DNA of 64,000 bases from Streptomyces umbrinus (GTDB lineage Bacteria; Actinomycetota; Actinomycetes; Streptomycetales; Streptomycetaceae): positions 6,014,001-6,078,000 of the forward strand of contig NZ_JAUSZI010000002.1 in assembly GCF_030817415.1 (NCBI RefSeq), given 5' to 3'. Each line of letters begins with the position of its first letter. The first letter of the stretch is position 1. The notes beneath the pieces were generated by a model that was given only the letters and a program-made list of their open reading frames with translations, was not told the origin of the DNA and searched no databases. This document shows, one piece after another, positions 1 to 8,756 of this stretch. The translations under genes and the position numbers were made by a program.

Positions 1-1721
1 GCCCTCTCCGACTCCGGAACCGGCTCCGGCTGCCGAGCCGCCTTCGACGCCCCCGCCCGCACCCGCGCCGGCGGCCGGGAAGAAGTCCGGTGGCCGTGCG
101 TCCGGTCTGCTGAAGTCCAGTGCGGTCATGGCGGCGGGCACCATGGTGTCCCGCCTCACCGGCTTCATCCGCTCCGCGCTGATCGTCGCGGCGCTGGGCG
201 TCGGCCTCCTCGGCGACACCTTCCAGGTCGCCTACCAGCTGCCGACGATGATCTACATCCTGACCGTCGGCGGCGGCCTCAACTCCGTCTTCGTACCGCA
301 GCTGGTGCGTGCCATGAAGGACGACGAGGACGGGGGTGAGGCATTCGCCAACCGGCTGCTGACCCTCGTCGTCGTGGTTCTCGGCACGCTCACCGCGCTC
401 GCGGTGCTCGCCGCACCGTTCCTGGTCCGCGTGCTGTCGACGCCGGTCGCCAGAGACGCGGCCGCCAACGACGTCGGCTGTCACCTTCGCCCGCTACTTC
501 CTGCCCACCATCTTCTTCATGGGCATCCACGTGGTGATGGGCCAGATCCTGAACGCGCGCGGAAAGTTCGGCGCGATGATGTGGACGCCGGTCCTCAACA
601 ACGTCGTCATCATCGTGACGCTCGGCCTGTTCATCTGGGTGTACGGCACCGCGGAGAACTCCGGCATGAAGGCCTCGACGATTCCGCCTGAGGGCGAGCG
701 GCTGCTCGGCATCGGCGTCCTGCTCGGTCTCGTCGTCCAGGCCCTCGCGATGATCCCGTACCTCCGGGAGACGGGATTCCGGCTGCGGCTGCGCTTCGAC
801 TGGAAGGGCCACGGGCTCGGCAAGGCCGCGATGCTCGCCAAGTGGACCGTGCTCTTCGTCCTCGCCAACCAGGCCGGCGCGATCGTCGTGACCCAGCTGT
901 CCACCGCGGCGGGCAAGGACTCACCGGTCGACGGCACCGGCTTCGCGGCCTACGCCAACGCCCAGCTCATCTGGGGCCTCCCACAGGCCATCATCACGGT
1001 CTCCCTGATGGCCGCCCTGCTGCCGCGGCTCTCGCGTTCGGCCCATGAGGGCGACAGCGGTGCGGTCCGCGACGACATCTCCCAGGGCCTGCGTACGACC
1101 GCCGTGGCCATCGTGCCGATCTCCTTCGGCTTCGTCGCGCTCGGCATCCCGATGTGCACGCTGATGTTCGGCTCCTCCGGGACCAGCGAGGCGACGAACA
1201 TGGGCTACATGCTGATGGCCTTCGGCCTGGGCCTGATCCCGTACTCCGTGCAGTACGTCGTGCTGCGCGCCTTCTACGCGTACGAGGACACCCGGACCCC
1301 CTTCTACAACACGGTCATCGTGGCCGCCGTCAACGCCGGAGCCTCGGCGCTCTGTTTCTTCCTGCTTCCCCCGCGCTGGGCGGTGGCGGGCATGGCCGCG
1401 TCGTACGGTCTTGCCTACGCGATCGGCGTGGGAGTCGCGTGGAGCCGGCTGCGCAAGCGGCTGGGCGGCGACCTGGACGGTGGCCGGGTCCTGCGCACAT
1501 ACGCACGGCTCGGTATCGCGTCGGTGCCGGCCGCACTGCTCAGCGGTGCGGCCTGCTACGGAATCGGCCACACACTGGGACAGGGCGTCGGCGGCTCGTT
1601 CGCCTCCCTGCTCGGCGGTGGTGTCGTACTGCTCGGTGTCTTCTACGTCGCGGCGCGGCGGATGCGCATCGAGGAGCTGAACGGAATGGTCGGCATGGTC
1701 CGCGGGCGCCTTGGGCGCTGA
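1..1721 (+). pseudogene. murJ: Lipid II flippase MurJ (MviN), 5' cut by window edge, frameshifted
   Basis: MurJ flips the undecaprenyl-linked peptidoglycan precursor lipid II across the inner membrane. The reading frame is open from the left edge, where a Pro/Ala-rich cytoplasmic tail (PAPAPAAGKKSGGR) precedes the conserved start of the membrane domain (MVSRLTGFIRSAL, near 143-181). Many hydrophobic segments follow up to a normal stop at 1719-1721. Two frames are needed: the first reads ...RDAAAND to about 475, and the second continues ...VTFARYFLPTIFF from 477. Deleting one G of the GG at 476-477 restores DVAVTFARYF, so a single-base insertion is the simplest explanation. It may be a sequencing error or a real lesion; MurJ-type flippases are usually important for growth, which favours error. 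The pseudokinase gene follows 118 bases downstream. Confidence 0.9.
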
Positions 1722-1839
1722 GACGGGGATAGGCGCACAACCATCGTGCGCGACCGCGTGTCGTGCATAGGGGCGGACTGTGGGCACAATTGGCTTTGGC
1801 GTCGGACAGCGCGCAATGGATGGGGAGGCAGGAACGACG

Positions 1840-3541
1840 GTGGTGGAACGGAGCACGGCTGCCGTCGACGTGGCAGACAACAGCGGCGACGAGCCGCTGA
1901 CCGCGAAGGCGGACCAGTCCACGGCCGACGGGGTGGCCCAGAACCGGGAGCGGGACACGGACAGCTCGGAGAGCGAAGAGGAACAGGGGAGCGGGGGGAA
2001 CGAGAGCCCTGGCAGGACCTCGCCGCCCGAGCTGCACAGCGGTCACAAACTCGCCAGACGCTACCGTCTGGAAGAGTGCGTCACCCGTGTGGACGGTTTC
2101 AGCAGTTGGCGTGCGGTGGACGAGAAACTCCGCCGCGCCGTCGGTGTGCACTTGCTGCCCGCCGACCATCCACGAGCGCGCTCCGTCCTGGCGGCGGCCC
2201 GTTCCTCGGCTCTCCTGGGCGATCCCCGGTTCGTCCAGGTCCTGGACGCGGTCGAGGAGAACGACCTCGTCTATGTGGTGCACGAGTGGCTGCCGGATGC
2301 CACGGAGCTGACGGCTCTTCTGGCCGCCGGCCCCCTGGAGGTGCACGAGGCGTACCAGATGGTCAGCCAGGTGTCCCAGGCGATGGCCGCCGCACACCGT
2401 GAGGGGCTGGCGCATCTGAAGCTGACCCCTGGCGCCGTGCTGCGCACCTCGTCCGGGCAGTGGCGCATTCGCGGTCTCGCTGTGAACGCGGCGCTGCGCG
2501 GCATCAGCTCCGACACCCCCCAACGCACCGACACGGAGGCGATCGGCGCGCTGCTGTACGCCACGCTCACCCAGCGGTGGCCGTACGAGGACGACGCCTA
2601 CGGCCTCTCCGGACTGCCCAAGGGCGTGGGCCTCATCGCCCCCGACCAGGTACGCGCAGGTGTGCACCGGGGCCTTTCGGAGCTCGCGATGCGCGCGCTC
2701 GTCAACGACGGCGCGACCGCTTCCCGCCAGGAGCCTCCGTGCACCACGCCGGAGGAGCTGGTGAAGGCGGTCGGCGAGATGCCTCGCATCCGGCCGCCGG
2801 AGCCCGCGTTCACGGCGCCGCCGGACTACCAGCGCACGACGTACCAGCAGGGCAACTACGGCCGCCCCTCGTCCCACCCGGGGGCCACCCAACCAGTACC
2901 GACTCCCCTGCCTCCGCTGCAGACCCGTACCGGCAAGGCACTCAAGTGGGCGGTGTCCGCCCTTCTGATCGCCGCGCTCGGACTCGGCAGCTGGCAGTTG
3001 GCCGACGCGCTCATAGAGCGTGGCGGCAAGTCCGACGACACGAACCAGACGCAGCCGACGGACGGGAACGACAAGAGCTCCAAGAAGGCGACCGGCAAGC
3101 CGGTCGCCATCAGCAGTGCCCGTGATTTCGACCCCTTTGGGGACGGATCCGAGAAGCCGTCGGACGTGGACAAGGTCTACGACAGGACTGCCGGCACGTA
3201 CTGGCAGACAGACTTCTACGAGAGCGCCGACTTCGGGCGACTGAAACAGGGCCTTGGAGTCATCCTCGATCTCGGCAAGGTCCAGCAGGTGGGGAAAGTG
3301 TCCGTCTCCTTCGTGGGGGACACCTCCGTGGAGCTTCGCGCCCCCTCAGGTGGTGCGGGTTCAGAGCCTCAGTCCTTCACCGGTTACACCAAGGTCGCCG
3401 AGGACTCTGGTACAAACGTGACTCTCAAGCCCGGCAAATCACTCAAGACCCGCTACCTTCTCGTCTGGCTGACCAACGCTGCCGCTGACGGACGACGGGA
3501 AGTACCGCGGCAGGACGGTGGACGTAAAGGTGACCAGCTGA
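1840..3541 (+). pseudogene. Transmembrane pseudokinase next to MurJ, frameshifted near its end
   Basis: The protein has a Ser/Thr-kinase-like cytoplasmic domain (residues about 65-320), a Pro/Thr-rich juxtamembrane stretch containing ATQPVPTP (about 349), one membrane helix (about 366-388), and an extracellular discoidin-like sandwich (VYDRTAGTYWQTDFY, LGVILDLGKVQQV). Catalytic motifs are lost: the HRD position reads HLKLTP (about 190) and DFG reads GLAV, so it is a pseudokinase. In mycobacteria the equivalent domain is fused to MurJ (MviN) and is recognised by FhaA after PknB phosphorylation. An extra G at 3478 breaks the frame: without it the end reads LTDDGKYRGR..VDVKVTS with a stop at 3539-3541. 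As sequenced, translation runs on to 4026 through unrelated DNA. Start: GTG at 1840 behind GGGGAGG; upstream in-frame starts exist at 1780 and 1816. Confidence 0.85.
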
Positions 3542-3753
3542 GGGTTCCTGGGTCTTCGAACAGGCCACGCCCGATGGAAGTTCCTGACTTGGCGTGCGGA
3601 CACAGGCATCCCCGAAGTCCGCACTTTCGCCACCGCCGTCGACCGACGGCGGCCCTAGATCGCCGCGATCCTCGACACCGGTCGCGGCATCGGCCAGGAG
3701 CAAGGGCATCAACCGTGTGCCCATCACGTTCGAAGACCCGGCTTCATCGTCCA

Positions 3754-4668
3754 TCAACGAAGGACAGAGCGGGCTTCTGCCAGGATCTTTCGATGAGCTT
3801 CGGAGAGCAGATCCAGATCCTTGCGGTCTTTTTTGATCATGACCCTTTGGATATCGGATTCCTGATTGCTCCAGATCTTCACCAGGTCGGTTTGAAGCTT
3901 GCAGTCGACGTCCGCCTTCGCGACGGAAATCTCACGCTTCGTGATTTTACTCCTGGAGTTCTCGGGCGCTCCGAGTGCCTGCAGGGGCGTGCTGTACGAC
4001 AGCCCGCTCCGTTTCATGCAGTCTGACCAGGCACTCGTCGCCGCCACCACCTTGGGCGAGCTGAGAGACTCCTCAAAGCTTCCCGAAGCAATAGACCGAG
4101 CCGCCTCCGCACCTTTTCCGTAAGTAAACTTTCCGCGCAGGGCTCCCTTGGCGTAGCCCAGGCAGCCACCTATCGGGACTTTCACGCCGTTCACTTCCGC
4201 ATTCCCTTCAGGCCTGCCATTAAGGGCCAAAATTTCATCCTCAGAAAGATCGATTCCACTTACAGCAGCACTCTCGGGAAAATGGTAGCCATATTCCGAT
4301 ACGACATCAGGGTTCAGCACGCCGTACCGACGATTTGTCCCCGGGATGTACTCGGCAGGAGAATTGGAGCTTTTGGCCCGGTACGTCAAGTCATATTTCC
4401 GCATGCAACTGCCTGTGAGATTCCTCTCCGCCTTTGAGATCACATACATCTGCTGCGGAGTGAACGAGTAATCCCCGATGGGAAGTTTCAGATATTCTTC
4501 CAGAGGTGAGACTTCAGTCGATCCGGCCGTCTTGGAGTCGGCTGCAGACACCGATGGCGACGAGGAAGGAGATGAATCCCCTCCCTCCCCTCCACATCCG
4601 GAGACGCATATGAGCACAGCGCAGGCCAGCATGGTGACCTGCGCCCTTCGTGCACTGTTTCCCGTCAT
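3754..4668 (-). CDS. Putative lipoprotein of unknown function
   Basis: This is a 304-residue protein. ATG at 4668 follows a strong ribosome site (AGAGGAGAATCG). A basic N-terminus (MTGNSARRAQ) and a hydrophobic core lead to the lipobox VSGC, then a Gly/Ser-rich spacer (GGEGGDSSPSSSPS), so it should be a lipid-anchored exported protein. The mature part (SPLEEYLKLPIGDYSFTPQQ..) contains several Cys residues (SCMRKYDL, GGCLGYAKG, WSDCMKRSG, DCKLQTD) that could form disulfides, and a charged C-terminal region likely to be helical. I recognise no family. Base composition is visibly AT-richer than the flanking core genes. Together with the gene at 4749 it separates the pseudokinase from sigM, which are close neighbours in better-known Streptomyces; this suggests insertion of accessory DNA. 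A longer in-frame start at 4764 would bury the signal peptide and is rejected. Confidence 0.75.
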   Translation of the reverse strand: MTGNSARRAQVTMLACAVLICVSGCGGEGGDSSPSSSPSVSAADSKTAGSTEVSPLEEYLKLPIGDYSFTPQQMYVISKAERNLTGSCMRKYDLTYRAKSSNSPAEYIPGTNRRYGVLNPDVVSEYGYHFPESAAVSGIDLSEDEILALNGRPEGNAEVNGVKVPIGGCLGYAKGALRGKFTYGKGAEAARSIASGSFEESLSSPKVVAATSAWSDCMKRSGLSYSTPLQALGAPENSRSKITKREISVAKADVDCKLQTDLVKIWSNQESDIQRVMIKKDRKDLDLLSEAHRKILAEARSVLR

Positions 4669-4748
4669 CGATTCTCCTCTGAGGTTCACATAGCAAGTGC
4701 CGGACGCATCATGCTCGCGTCCGGCACCCGACCGTTCTTCAGGATTTC

Positions 4749-5210
4749 CTAGAACTGGTAGCAAATACCCGAAGACTGACTTCCATCGAATATCTTCAGG
4801 GAAGCGTTGTTGTTGTAGGTGTTGCGCAGCTGGTTCGCCTGAGCCTGCTTGGATCCCTGCGCCCAGAGCTCGTCACAGGATCCACCCTGGTTGCTGTTGT
4901 AGTAAATTGCCGCAGTCTCGTCTGCAGTCTTCGCGATAAAGAACGCCGAAGCAGCATTATTTTTGACCGAAAGCCCCTTGCCGCTACCACTCGTGGCGAA
5001 ATTGTAGCCAGCAAGGTTATCGATCTTTCCGTAGCCAACAAAGTTGGCCGCAGAACCCTTGAAGTTCGAGTTGTAGTAGAAGACCAGACACGGATAGGCG
5101 CCGCTGCAGTCAGCCCCCGTGTACGTCGTTGCACCCGCTTGAGGAACGGCGACGAGCGAAAGCGAAACGGCTGCCACACCGACGGCCGCCGCTCTCTTGA
5201 AAAACTTCAT
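4749..5210 (-). CDS. Small secreted protein, peptidase inhibitor I36-like
   Basis: The product has 153 residues and starts at ATG 5210 behind AGGGGGAAGA. It has a classical Sec signal peptide (MKFFKRAAAVGVAAVSLSLV..), probably cleaved near PQAGA-TTY. The mature protein has four Cys (ADCSGAYPCLVFYYN, GGSCDELW, GICYQF) and beta-rich, Asn/Gly/Tyr-rich sequence. The pattern Cys..CLVFYYNSNFKGS followed by W/Y-rich strands resembles the beta/gamma-crystallin-like fold of the I36 (SMPI) metalloprotease inhibitors and related small secreted Streptomyces proteins. Assignment rests on this pattern only, so protease inhibition is an inference. It lies 80 bases upstream of the lipoprotein on the same strand, and both are AT-rich compared with neighbours. 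Confidence 0.75.
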   Translation of the reverse strand: MKFFKRAAAVGVAAVSLSLVAVPQAGATTYTGADCSGAYPCLVFYYNSNFKGSAANFVGYGKIDNLAGYNFATSGSGKGLSVKNNAASAFFIAKTADETAAIYYNSNQGGSCDELWAQGSKQAQANQLRNTYNNNASLKIFDGSQSSGICYQF

Positions 5211-5355
5211 TCTTCCCCCTCCAATGATCACAGAGTCAATCATGATCATACCTTTATTAGCGTTACACCACCAAGGAAAAAGGGTCGGTCAATCTTGAAC
5301 CTTCTCTCGGTCGCGCGTGCCGTGTGTCACCGCACCGTTCATGCCTGCTTCCCGT

Positions 5356-5383
5356 GCAACAGGGCTTCCACGTTCACCCGTTA
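5356..5383 (+). promoter_or_regulatory. Candidate ECF-type promoter upstream of sigM
   Basis: GCAAC at 5356-5360 and CGTTA at 5379-5383 are separated by 18 bases, the geometry of ECF sigma promoters, about 50 bases before the sigM start. Autoregulation by SigM is a reasonable inference but untested. Confidence 0.3.
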
Positions 5384-5435
5384 CCCATCGCGTTCTTCCG
5401 GCTGAGTCCGTAAGGTTGCCCCGAGGGAGGGGCCA

Positions 5436-6149
5436 ATGGCAGAAGGCGCCGGATATGGCGAAGCAAGGGATGAGGACCTCCTCGCCCGTCACGTGGAGGG
5501 CGATCCCGACGCCTTCGGCGAGATCGTGCGGCGCCACCGTGATCGGCTCTGGGCGGTGGCTCTGCGGACGCTGGGCGACCGCGAGGAAGCCGCTGACGCC
5601 GTCCAGGACGCCCTCGTCTCCGCCTACCGGGCCGCCCACACCTTCCGTGGCCAGTCGGCCGTCACAACGTGGCTGCACCGGATCACGGTGAACGCCTGCC
5701 TCGACCGCGCCCGCAAGGCGGCTTCCAGGAAGACGTCCCCCGTGGACGACACAGAACGGCTCGAACAGCTCCTGGAGCCTCACGAGTCGGCCTCCGCTCC
5801 GGCCGAGCGCAACGATCTGCACCGTGAACTGTTGGAGGCGCTGGGCACTCTGCCTCCCGACCAGCGGGCAGCCCTCGTTCTGGTGGACATGCAGGGCTAC
5901 CCCGTGGCAGAGGCGGCCAGCCTGCTCGATGTGCCGACCGGCACGGTCAAGAGCCGCTGTGCGCGTGGCAGAGCCAGACTTCTCCCGCTGCTCAAACACC
6001 TGCGTACGGACAGCGGGAGCGACAGAGCGAGCAAGAAGTCGGGTGAGGGACGGAACCGCACGCAGGGGGCATCCGTCCCACCCGCAGCGGGAGAACACGA
6101 TGGACCAAGCGATTCAGCTGCTGTGAAGGGCGGAGGTGGGCGAGCGTGA
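5436..6149 (+). CDS. sigM: ECF sigma factor, SigM-type
   Basis: A 237-residue extracytoplasmic-function sigma factor. Region 2 (DAFGEIVRRHRDRLWAVALR, then DREEAADAVQDALVSAYR, residues about 25-72) binds the -10 element. Region 4 (LPPDQRAALVLVDMQGYPV..AAS.LDVPTGTVKSR) carries the helix-turn-helix for the -35 element. The C-terminal tail is long and low in complexity. Start ATG 5436 is preceded by GAGGGAGGGG. The stop overlaps the GTG of the anti-sigma gene (GTGA, 6146-6149), so the two are translationally coupled. Position beside murJ, trxB and trxA matches sigM in Streptomyces and mycobacteria, where it is linked to envelope stress and differentiation. The precise stimulus cannot be read from sequence. 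Confidence 0.9.
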   Translation: MAEGAGYGEARDEDLLARHVEGDPDAFGEIVRRHRDRLWAVALRTLGDREEAADAVQDALVSAYRAAHTFRGQSAVTTWLHRITVNACLDRARKAASRKTSPVDDTERLEQLLEPHESASAPAERNDLHRELLEALGTLPPDQRAALVLVDMQGYPVAEAASLLDVPTGTVKSRCARGRARLLPLLKHLRTDSGSDRASKKSGEGRNRTQGASVPPAAGEHDGPSDSAAVKGGGGRA

Positions 6150-7084
6150 CATCCACGACTGACAAAGCCGGGCACCCGGACGTCGAGGAGATCTCCGACC
6201 TCACCGAAGGTCTGCTCCCTCCCACCCGCACGGCGGACGTGCGACGGCACCTGGACGACTGCACGCTCTGCGCCGACGTCTACGACTCGCTGGAGGAGAT
6301 CCGAGGTCTGCTCGGCACGCTGCCGGGCCCGCCCCGCATGCCCGACGACGTCGCGGGACGCATCGACGCCGCTCTCGCCGCTGAGGCCCTGCTGAATGCC
6401 ACGATTCTCGAAGACGACGCCACCGGCGCCCTCTCGTCCGTCGGCGCTTCGCGCCCCCTGCCTGATGAGGGCGACGACGGCAGGCATGTTTCACGTGAAA
6501 CATCGACTGCGGGGGAACGTCCCGCGGGACGCCCCCGCGCGGCCACCGGCCCGGGCCGCGCGAACCGCCCGCGTCGTGTACGCCGCAGGACTGCGGTCCT
6601 GAGCGCCATGTTCACGGCCGCCGCGCTGGGACTCGGCGGACTGCTGTTCCAGTCGCTGGGCAACAACGCCTCGGACAATGATTCCCCGTCAGCCTCCCCC
6701 AATCAGAGCGACTCCGCGAATACCTTCGCCGAGGGCAAGCTCAAGGGCCAGGTCACGGATCTTCTCACCAAGGCCGACAAGAAGAAGGACGGCGGCCCTC
6801 GCACCTCCAACCCGTACGGCACCCAGTCCACTGAGGGGCCGCACATCTTCAACACGCCCTCAGTCTCGGTTCCCGGGTGCATCACACAGGGCATCGGTCG
6901 CGACGCGGAACCACTCGCCTTCAAGGAAGGTTCCTACGAGGGCAAGGAGGCGTATCTCGTGGTCCTGCCCGACGCCTCCGACACCGCACGCGTCACGGCC
7001 TACGTCGTGGACTCCGCCTGTGTGGACAAGCCGTCGATCTCCGCCGGCAAGGTTCTGCTGGAGCGCACCTACGCGCGGAGCTGA
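6146..7084 (+). CDS. Membrane-anchored zinc-finger anti-sigma factor (partner of SigM)
   Basis: A 312-residue protein starting at GTG 6146. The N-terminal 60 residues form a ZAS-type anti-sigma domain with the H-x3-C-x2-C signature in RRHLDDCTLC (residues about 32-41), expected to bind the cognate SigM. One membrane helix follows (AVLSAMFTAAALGLGGLLFQ, about 150-170), then an extracytoplasmic C-terminal domain of about 140 residues with two Cys (PGCITQG, DSACVDK) that may sense envelope conditions. A perfect parS lies inside the gene at 6488-6501, where it is read as HVSRET. The four-base overlap with sigM supports a stoichiometric sigma/anti-sigma pair. Confidence 0.88.
   Translation: MTSTTDKAGHPDVEEISDLTEGLLPPTRTADVRRHLDDCTLCADVYDSLEEIRGLLGTLPGPPRMPDDVAGRIDAALAAEALLNATILEDDATGALSSVGASRPLPDEGDDGRHVSRETSTAGERPAGRPRAATGPGRANRPRRVRRRTAVLSAMFTAAALGLGGLLFQSLGNNASDNDSPSASPNQSDSANTFAEGKLKGQVTDLLTKADKKKDGGPRTSNPYGTQSTEGPHIFNTPSVSVPGCITQGIGRDAEPLAFKEGSYEGKEAYLVVLPDASDTARVTAYVVDSACVDKPSISAGKVLLERTYARS
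6488..6501. promoter_or_regulatory. parS site (ParB binding), perfect 14-mer
   Basis: Perfect palindrome GTTTCACGTGAAAC, extended by T/A to a 16-mer, within the anti-sigma coding region. It matches the known Streptomyces parS consensus and is probably part of the origin-proximal segregation array. Confidence 0.92.
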
Positions 7085-7178
7085 GCCGGCCCGGCTCCGC
7101 CTCGGACCGTCCTGAGCACCTCTGTGTGATCCCTGGCGTCCCCGCGCGGTGACGCGTCTTCGTGTGCCCGGACACAGT

Positions 7179-7205
7179 GGGAATGCGCGCCCCTTAGGAT
7201 CCGTT
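7179..7205 (+). promoter_or_regulatory. SigR-type promoter of trxBA
   Basis: GGGAAT (7179-7184) and GTT (7203-7205) are separated by 18 bases, the GGAAT-N18-GTT pattern of the thiol-stress sigma factor SigR. trxBA is a known SigR target in S. coelicolor. The transcription start would fall shortly before the trxB ribosome site. Confidence 0.75.
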
Positions 7206-7278
7206 GGGTGGGGTGAGGGTTCTGAGAGAAGCTCCCACCAGTCGTACGAAGCAGTCTCCAGAGACGAGGAATCAATCC

Positions 7279-8250
7279 GTGAGCGACGTCCGTAACGTGA
7301 TCATCATCGGCTCCGGGCCCGCCGGCTACACGGCGGCGCTCTACACCGCGCGCGCGTCGCTTAAGCCGCTGGTGTTCGAGGGCGCCGTCACCGCAGGCGG
7401 TGCGTTGATGAACACCACTGAGGTGGAGAACTTCCCCGGCTTCCAGGACGGCATCATGGGCCCCGAGCTCATGGACAACATGCGTGCGCAGTCCGAGCGC
7501 TTCGGTGCCGAGCTGGTACCGGACGACATTGTCGCGGTCGACCTCAGCGGTGAGATCAAGACCGTCACGGACACGGCGGGCACCGTGCACCGGGCGAAGG
7601 CGATCATCGTCACCACGGGCTCGCAGCACCGCAAGCTGGGTCTGCCCAAGGAGGACGCCCTCTCCGGACGCGGCGTCTCCTGGTGCGCGACCTGTGACGG
7701 CTTCTTCTTCAAGGACCAGGACATCGCTGTGATCGGCGGCGGCGACACCGCCATGGAGGAAGCGACCTTCCTCTCCCGGTTCGCCAAGTCCGTGACGATC
7801 GTCCATCGCCGCGACACCCTGCGTGCCTCCAAGGCGATGCAGGAGCGTGCCTTCGCCGACCCGAAGATCAAGTTCGTCTGGGACAGCGAGGTCGCCGAGA
7901 TCCAGGGCGACCAGAAGCTCTCCGGTCTGACGCTGCGGAACCTCAAGACCGGCGAGACGTCCGAGCTGCCTGTCACCGGCCTGTTCATCGCGATCGGCCA
8001 CGACCCGCGCACCGAGCTCTTCAAGGGCCAGCTCGACCTGGACGGGGAGGGCTACCTCAAGGTCGAGGCACCCTCGACCCGCACCAACCTGACGGGTGTC
8101 TTCGGCGCCGGCGACGTCGTCGACCACACCTACCGCCAGGCGATCACCGCGGCCGGCACCGGCTGCTCCGCCGCTCTCGATGCCGAGCGCTTCCTCTCCG
8201 CCCTCGCGGACGGCGAGGCCGCCGCGGAGCCCGAGAAGACCGCTGTCTGA
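7279..8250 (+). CDS. trxB: Thioredoxin reductase
   Basis: A 323-residue cytoplasmic FAD enzyme that passes electrons from NADPH to thioredoxin. The N-terminal FAD motif is [16 protein letters not shown] (residues about 11-26). The redox-active pair is Cys136/Cys139 in WCATCDG. The NADPH motif is [10 protein letters not shown], and [12 protein letters not shown] near the end contacts FAD. Length is typical of bacterial low-molecular-weight TrxR. Start GTG 7279 has GACGAGGAA eight bases upstream; an in-frame start at 7204 overlaps the SigR promoter and is rejected. trxA follows after 43 bases in the same operon. Confidence 0.96.
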   Translation: MSDVRNVIIIGSGPAGYTAALYTARASLKPLVFEGAVTAGGALMNTTEVENFPGFQDGIMGPELMDNMRAQSERFGAELVPDDIVAVDLSGEIKTVTDTAGTVHRAKAIIVTTGSQHRKLGLPKEDALSGRGVSWCATCDGFFFKDQDIAVIGGGDTAMEEATFLSRFAKSVTIVHRRDTLRASKAMQERAFADPKIKFVWDSEVAEIQGDQKLSGLTLRNLKTGETSELPVTGLFIAIGHDPRTELFKGQLDLDGEGYLKVEAPSTRTNLTGVFGAGDVVDHTYRQAITAAGTGCSAALDAERFLSALADGEAAAEPEKTAV

Positions 8251-8293
8251 CCCCCTTCCCGCCCCACCGCACCAACCAGTTAAGGAGCCCGCT

Positions 8294-8626
8294 GTGGCCG
8301 GCACCCTCAAGCACGTGACCGACGATTCCTTCGAGCAGGACGTTCTCAAGAGCGACAAGCCCGTCCTGGTGGACTTCTGGGCTGCCTGGTGCGGTCCGTG
8401 CCGCCAGATCGCTCCGTCCCTCGAGGCGATCGCCGCCGAGTACGGCGACAAGATCGAGGTCGTCAAGCTCAACATCGACGAGAACCCGGGTACGGCCGCC
8501 AAGTACGGCGTCATGTCCATCCCGACCCTGAACGTCTACCAGGGTGGCGAGGTCGCCAAGACCATCGTCGGTGCCAAGCCGAAGGCCGCGATCGTGCGGG
8601 ACCTCGAGGACTTCATCGCCGAGTAG
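8294..8626 (+). CDS. trxA: Thioredoxin
   Basis: A 110-residue thioredoxin with the catalytic WCGPC motif (about residues 33-37), the cis-proline loop MSIPTL, and the conserved FWAAWCGPC context. It reduces protein disulfides in the cytoplasm and is recycled by the upstream TrxB. Start GTG 8294 lies six bases after AAGGAG. A parS site begins 30 bases beyond the stop. Confidence 0.97.
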   Translation: MAGTLKHVTDDSFEQDVLKSDKPVLVDFWAAWCGPCRQIAPSLEAIAAEYGDKIEVVKLNIDENPGTAAKYGVMSIPTLNVYQGGEVAKTIVGAKPKAAIVRDLEDFIAE

Positions 8627-8656
8627 TTCGGCAAGCCGCCCGCTGCAGGCGGCGAT

Positions 8657-8670
8657 GTTTCACGTGAAAC
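8657..8670. promoter_or_regulatory. parS site, perfect 14-mer
   Basis: GTTTCACGTGAAAC in the gap between trxA and the convergent GNAT gene; the flanking T/A gives a 16-base palindrome. Confidence 0.92.
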
Positions 8671-8756
8671 ACGGATGGGCTGGCCCGGACGGGCTGGCCC
8701 ATCCCTATGTATGGCCACCGGCGCAGACGCCATGCCGACAGACCCGGGAGCGCGCC

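Noticed and set aside
1780..4026. Single 748-residue protein spanning the pseudokinase and downstream DNA
   Set aside because: The last 180 residues are GC-driven nonsense created by the extra base at 3478 and run antisense to the lipoprotein gene; the alternate frame restores a conserved-looking end at 3541.
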